Of a stretch of DNA of 64,000 nt, positions 60,713 through 64,000 are shown piece after piece. Made by a program: the position numbers and the translations under genes. This stretch comes from 40CM-2-70-7 sp035505915 (GTDB lineage Bacteria > Gemmatimonadota > Gemmatimonadetes > Gemmatimonadales > GWC2-71-9): contig DATJQI010000050.1 in assembly GCA_035505915.1 (NCBI GenBank), positions 17,155 through 81,154 on the forward strand. The letters run 5' to 3'. The stretch's first letter is position 1. Each line of letters begins with the position of its first letter. The notes under the pieces were generated by a model, which saw only the letters and a list, made by a program, of their open reading frames with translations, did no database searches and had not been told where the DNA came from.

Positions 60713-61311
60713 GCCGGACGCCCCTTGATGTAGCCCATCCCCACGGCGTAGTCGTACAGCTTGGCCTGCAACATCTGCCGGGCCCGGAAGAGCCTCGACT
60801 TCACCGTCCCCACCGGAATGTTCAGGATCTTCCCGATCTCCTGGTAGCTCATCCCTTCGACGTCGGACAGGACGACGGTCTCGCGGAACGCCTCCGGAAG
60901 CCCGTCGATGGCGCGCAGCACCTCGTCGTCCACGATCCGGTCGAAGAAGGCCCCCTGGGGGTCGTCTTCCTGTACATCCTCAAACACCGCGAAGGGCTCG
61001 ATTGTGTCCACGTCCACGGTTTCCGGGTGCCGGGTCCGGCGCCGGTATTCATTAATGAAGGAATTGCGGAGGATGGTGAGGAGCCACCCCTTGGCGTTGG
61101 TCCCGGGCTGGTACTGATCCCAGGAGCGATACGCCTTGAGCATCGTCTCCTGGACGAGGTCGTCGGCGTCGGCGGCGTTCCCGGCCAGGCGGAGGGCCAC
61201 GCGGTAGAGGCTGTCGAGATGCACCAACGCCTCTTTTTCGAAACCGGCCCGGCGGGCATCCGTCGGCGCGGGGGGCGTGGTCGGGGGGGGTGTGGGCTTC
61301 GGCGCGGGCAT
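60709..61311 (-). CDS. ECF sigma factor, SigR/RpoE-type, operon leader
   Basis: A 200-residue ECF sigma factor: a Pro-rich N-terminal tail, region 2 (LYRVALRLAGNAADADDLVQETMLKAYRSW, then GWLLTILRNSFINEYRRR) and region 4 (LPEAFRETVVLSDVEGMSYQEIGKILNIPVGTVKSRLFRAR). The pairing with an RsrA-like anti-sigma factor fits the SigR group. The ATG at 61311 is chosen from the family's usual N-terminus; the open frame continues 555 codons further but over an unrelated gene. It heads eight same-strand genes with overlaps or tiny gaps. Its own promoter is not recognised. Confidence 0.93.
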   Translation of the reverse strand: MPAPKPTPPPTTPPAPTDARRAGFEKEALVHLDSLYRVALRLAGNAADADDLVQETMLKAYRSWDQYQPGTNAKGWLLTILRNSFINEYRRRTRHPETVDVDTIEPFAVFEDVQEDDPQGAFFDRIVDDEVLRAIDGLPEAFRETVVLSDVEGMSYQEIGKILNIPVGTVKSRLFRARQMLQAKLYDYAVGMGYIKGRPA

Positions 61312-61353
61312 GGATGGTAAGGCTCGCCCGGGCTCCCGGCTTCCGCAATGGGG

Positions 61354-61362
61354 TGCTAGGTT
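61354..61362 (+). promoter_or_regulatory. Extended -10 (TGC-TAGGTT), leaderless
   Basis: TGC plus TAGGTT ends 7 bases before the GTG at 61370, mirroring the element at 3441-3449. It lies in the 58-base gap to the divergent sigma factor gene. Confidence 0.5.
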
Positions 61363-61369
61363 CCGCGCC

Positions 61370-61975
61370 GTGGTCCACAGCATTGTCCCTCTCGCCGTGC
61401 TCGAGGCCATCCGGAACCTGGATACGCCCGTCGAAGACGGGCTCGCCGAATTCGCCGACGAGCTCCTGTCCAAGCGTCTGGGGATGTCGGCCACCGTCGC
61501 CATGCAGGTGAACGAATACGAGGGGCTGGTCCGTCGCGACGCCCGGGTTGACGCGTCCAACGTGGAGGCGCTGCTCCGGCTGGTGGGGCGCCGCCCCGAC
61601 GCCGACCTGGTGTTCGCCGACGCGGGGCGGCGGGCCGCCCGGCGGGCGGCCGCCCGCGCCTCGAGCCTGGCCCGGGGCATGGCGCGGACGGCGCCCCGGG
61701 CCCTCGGCTTCCGGGTCGCGCGGCGGGCGGCGCGGGCGGTGCTGGGCGGCGAGCTCCGCCGCGAGCAGGACATTCCCGTGGTGCGGCTCTCCGACACGCT
61801 CGCCATCCGTGCCACTCCCGACGGCGCCGCGTGCGCGATGTACGGCGCCGCCTTTACCGAGCTGCTGCGGCTGTTCGCGGGCTTCGAGGGCGCCATGCTC
61901 CACGTGAGCTGCCGAGGCGCCGGCGGAGCGGCGTGCGAGTGGCGCGCGGCCGCTCCCGACCCCCGGCACCACTGA
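61370..61975 (+). CDS. V4R/DUF2378-like hypothetical protein
   Basis: A 201-residue soluble protein. The N-terminus (HSIVPLAVLEAIRNLDTPV) and middle are helical with a very Arg/Ala-rich stretch (RRAARRAAARASSLARGMAR). The C-terminal MLHVSCRGAGGAACEWRAA has the two-Cys ending seen in 4-vinyl-reductase (V4R)-like small-molecule-binding domains, and the fold resembles DUF2378-type proteins, but the match is weak. GTG 61370 is chosen for the hexamer 7 bases upstream. The stop overlaps the M24 start by 1 base. Function unknown. Confidence 0.65.
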   Translation: MVHSIVPLAVLEAIRNLDTPVEDGLAEFADELLSKRLGMSATVAMQVNEYEGLVRRDARVDASNVEALLRLVGRRPDADLVFADAGRRAARRAAARASSLARGMARTAPRALGFRVARRAARAVLGGELRREQDIPVVRLSDTLAIRATPDGAACAMYGAAFTELLRLFAGFEGAMLHVSCRGAGGAACEWRAAAPDPRHH

Positions 61976-63156
61976 TGCCACCACTCGACGGACTCGACCT
62001 CCCCGCCGTCCGCACCGCCCTCACCGCGATGGGCGCGGACGGCTGGCTCCTCTTCGACTTCCACGGACTCAATCCCATCGCCGGTCGGGTGGTGGGCGTG
62101 AAGGGACTCGGCACCCGCCGGTACTTCGTCTGGGTGCCCCGCGCCGGCGCCCCGATCGTGGTGGCGCACAAGATCGAGCTGCATCCGTTCGCCGGTTTCC
62201 CCGGTGAAATCCGCCCGTACGCGGCCTGGTCCGAGCTGCATGCGGCGCTGACCGCCCTCCTGCAGGGCAAGGTGGCGGCGCTCGAGACCTCCGCGAACGA
62301 CAACGTGCCGTATCTGGACCGGGTCCCGCACGGTGTGGTCCAGCTGCTCGAGCGCTGCGGGGCCCGGGTGGTGTCGTCGGCGCCGCTGGTGACGCAGTTC
62401 GCGTCGCGGTGGACGCCGTCGGAGCTCGCGGGGCACCGGCGCGCGGCCGAAGCGCTGGCGGTGATCGCGTCCGAAGCGCTGCGGTGGGCGGGGGCGGAGG
62501 TCGCCCGCGGGGCGGAAGTGCGCGAGACCGCGGTCCAGCGCCGGGTCCTCGACGCGTTCCAGCGGGCCGGACTGGTGACGACCGACCCGCCCATCGTGGG
62601 CGCGCAGGAGAACGCCGCCAATCCCCACTATGAGCCGGTCGCCGGCGCGGACCGGGTCGTGGGGAGGGGCGAGGTGCTGCTGCTCGATCTCTGGGCCGGC
62701 CCGGCGCGCGGCACCGTGTTCGCGGATCAGACCTGGATGGGATTCACGGGGACGAACCCCGGCGCCGAAGTCGTCAAGGTGTGGGAGACGGTCCGGGGCG
62801 CGCGGGATGCGGCGGTGGACCTGCTCCGGACCCGTTGGAACGCGCGCGCACCGGTCACGGGTGCGGACCTGGACGACGCGGCCCGCGGCGTGATCCAGCG
62901 GGCCGGGTATGGCGAGCACTTCGTGCACCGAACCGGCCACTCGATCGATCGGGACCTGCACGGCTCGGGTCCGCACCTCGACAACTTCGAAACTTCGGAC
63001 GACCGGGCCCTGATGGCGGGGATCGGGTTCTCAGTGGAGCCCGGGATCTATCTGTCGGGGCGGTTCGGGATGCGGACCGAAATCAATGTATTTCTGGGAG
63101 AAACGGGGCCCGAGGTGACCCCACGGGCCCCGCAGCGGGACCTGCTCTTCATCTGA
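61975..63156 (+). CDS. M24-family metallopeptidase (Xaa-Pro aminopeptidase-like)
   Basis: A 393-residue peptidase with an N-terminal creatinase-type domain (about 1-165) and a pita-bread catalytic domain. The five metal ligands are visible: Asp in LLLDLWAG, Asp in VFADQTW, His in HRTGHSIDRDLHG, Glu in SVEPGIYL and Glu in MRTEINVFL. It would cleave N-terminal residues before proline. There is no signal peptide. It is coupled to the gene upstream. Close relatives also include prolidases, so the exact specificity is open. Confidence 0.93.
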   Translation: MPPLDGLDLPAVRTALTAMGADGWLLFDFHGLNPIAGRVVGVKGLGTRRYFVWVPRAGAPIVVAHKIELHPFAGFPGEIRPYAAWSELHAALTALLQGKVAALETSANDNVPYLDRVPHGVVQLLERCGARVVSSAPLVTQFASRWTPSELAGHRRAAEALAVIASEALRWAGAEVARGAEVRETAVQRRVLDAFQRAGLVTTDPPIVGAQENAANPHYEPVAGADRVVGRGEVLLLDLWAGPARGTVFADQTWMGFTGTNPGAEVVKVWETVRGARDAAVDLLRTRWNARAPVTGADLDDAARGVIQRAGYGEHFVHRTGHSIDRDLHGSGPHLDNFETSDDRALMAGIGFSVEPGIYLSGRFGMRTEINVFLGETGPEVTPRAPQRDLLFI

Positions 63157-63160
63157 CGCT

Positions 63161-63174
63161 CCCCCTTGCGGGGG
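63161..63174 (+). terminator. Small hairpin after the M24 gene
   Basis: CCCCC (63161-63165) pairs with GGGGG (63170-63174) around TTGC, followed by TCT. Weak. Confidence 0.35.
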
Positions 63175-63221
63175 TCTCCCCCGGCCTGCATCTTCGCCGC
63201 CGCCGGTGATGTCCCCGGACG

Positions 63222-63278
63222 GTGACATTTCTTTGTGACGGGGCCGTGACGTCTCCTTGACGACCTCTGTGACGGGGC
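63222..63278 (+). promoter_or_regulatory. Phased GTGAC direct repeats upstream of the TonB gene
   Basis: GTGAC or TTGAC begins at 63222, 63235, 63246, 63257 and 63269, steps of 13, 11, 11 and 12 bases. Two of them are part of an exact 11-base repeat, TGTGACGGGGC (63234-63244 and 63268-63278). TTGACG at 63257 could double as a -35. Confidence 0.55.
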
Positions 63279-63408
63279 GCACTTTAAGGCCGGTACGATG
63301 TCCATCCAGTCCGTCGTTCGAAACCTCCACCCGAAGGGAGGTGGCGTGTCGTCAGCACGTTATCCGTTCGGTAGTCCACTCGCGTTCACGCACTTGGAGG
63401 ATGTTTCC

Positions 63409-64000
63409 ATGACGCATCGTGTGGGAAGCGCCTTGAAGCGCTTCCTCGCGCTGGGTGCGCTTACGGTGATCGCGCTGATCAGCGCGGCGACGCCGGCGGC
63501 GGCTCAGTCGACGGGGAAAATTCAGGGCACGGTGACGAATCAGGCGGGTGAGGCGGTCGCCAAGGCTCAGGTGATCGTCGTCGGGACCGCGTTCGGCGCC
63601 GTCACTGACGACAAGGGCTATTACTTCATCAACAACGTGCCCCCCGGCACCTACACGCTCCGGGCCCAGTTCATCGGCTATGCGCCGACCGAGCTGACCG
63701 GCGTGCGCGTGCTCGGCGGCCAGACGCTCACCGAGAACTTCCCGATGAAGCCGTCGGCGGTGGTGGTGGGCGGCATCAACGTGGTGGCGGCGGCGAACCC
63801 GATCGTCCCGCGTGACGAAGTGACGTCCAAGTCGATCATCTCCGGTGAACAGATCAACGATCTGCCGGTGGACAACGTCCGCAGCGTGATCACGCTGCAG
63901 CCGGGCGTGGTCGAGTCGGGCAACGGCGCGGGGGTGTCGATCCGCGGCGGCCGGCCCGGCGAGGCGAACGTCTACATCGACGGCGCGCCGGTGCGCTCCG
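63409..64000 (+). CDS. SusC-like TonB-dependent receptor, 3' end cut by the window
   Basis: The first 197 residues of a TonB-dependent receptor: signal peptide (ends ATPAAAQS near residue 33), a carboxypeptidase-regulatory-like domain (GKIQGTVTNQAGEAVAKAQV, GTAFGAVTDDKGYYFINNVP) and the start of the plug (LQPGVVESGNGAGVSIRGGRPGE). It is a close paralogue of the receptor at 5624, with stretches such as TAFGAVTDDKGYYFINN identical. GGAGG at 63396-63400 lies 8 bases before the ATG. A phased GTGAC array upstream suggests specific regulation. Ligand unknown. Confidence 0.93.
   Translation, partial: MTHRVGSALKRFLALGALTVIALISAATPAAAQSTGKIQGTVTNQAGEAVAKAQVIVVGTAFGAVTDDKGYYFINNVPPGTYTLRAQFIGYAPTELTGVRVLGGQTLTENFPMKPSAVVVGGINVVAAANPIVPRDEVTSKSIISGEQINDLPVDNVRSVITLQPGVVESGNGAGVSIRGGRPGEANVYIDGAPVRS

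Noticed and set aside
61312..62976. Upstream extension of the sigma factor frame by 555 codons
   Set aside because: It is antisense to the V4R-like and M24 genes, low in complexity, and has no homology pattern. Sigma factor homology starts after 61311.
63323..63342. ACCTCC/GGAGGT hairpin upstream of the last TonB gene
   Set aside because: Only 6 bp with an 8-base loop, and the GGAGG involved is not the gene's ribosome-binding site, which lies at 63396-63400.

Overview
The window is about 64 kb of very GC-rich, gene-dense bacterial chromosome and reads as a member of the Gemmatimonadota or a close relative in the FCB superphylum. The case rests on content: SusC/TonB-type receptors with an N-terminal carboxypeptidase-regulatory-like domain, a DUF5916 protein with a CBM9-like N-terminus, a large sortilin/BNR-repeat exported protein, two exported M28 peptidases, several ECF sigma factors and two-component systems, and many short intergenic regions. 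I see no prophage, insertion sequence, CRISPR array, rRNA or tRNA. Both ends cut genes: LigD at the left, a TonB receptor at the right.

Layout. 1-5.4 kb: LigD (end joining), alpha/beta hydrolase, EVE protein, LytS/LytTR pair. 5.6-14.3 kb: TonB receptor, a secreted GH2 glycosidase fused to an aldose 1-epimerase, and a DUF5916 outer-membrane protein. 14.5-18.1 kb: kinase plus sigma-54 activator, then a TPR lipoprotein with a candidate sigma-54 promoter. 18.2-25.1 kb: EF-P, BNR protein, receiver protein, Tag glycosylase, DinB polymerase, rhomboid protease. 25.2-34.3 kb: TsdA-like dihaem cytochrome with a Tat-exported DsrE-like protein, a second two-component system, two M28 peptidases. 34.4-42.3 kb: proline catabolism (P5C dehydrogenase), a DUF255 lipoprotein, an ECF sigma/CBM48 membrane protein operon, ArgJ and a TPR protein. 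42.4-50 kb: small envelope genes, CDP-alcohol transferase, OsmC, DsbA-like/VKOR oxidative folding pair, KimA-like transporter. 50-55.7 kb: acetyl-CoA synthetase, STAS and receiver proteins, CcmABCD haem export and an aquaporin. 55.7-61.3 kb: an eight-gene minus-strand operon led by an ECF sigma factor and an RsrA-like zinc anti-sigma, followed by DUF92, geranylgeranyl-reductase-like, flavin-reductase, methyltransferase, START-domain and ketosynthase genes. 61.4-64 kb: a V4R-like protein, an M24 peptidase and a second TonB receptor.

How the genes may work together. The 55.7-61.3 kb operon is the most interesting unit. It looks like a thiol-stress-controlled pathway joining isoprenoid reduction (DUF92 includes plant phytyl-phosphate kinase VTE6; GGR-type FAD enzyme; flavin reductase; UbiE-like methyltransferase) to a ketosynthase/cyclase pair. 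The cytochrome at 25.2 kb, haem export at 52.9 kb and the DsbA/VKOR pair would jointly support a periplasmic redox economy. Across the window about a dozen genes start 6-8 nt after a TANNNT hexamer with no Shine-Dalgarno sequence, which suggests widespread leaderless transcription.
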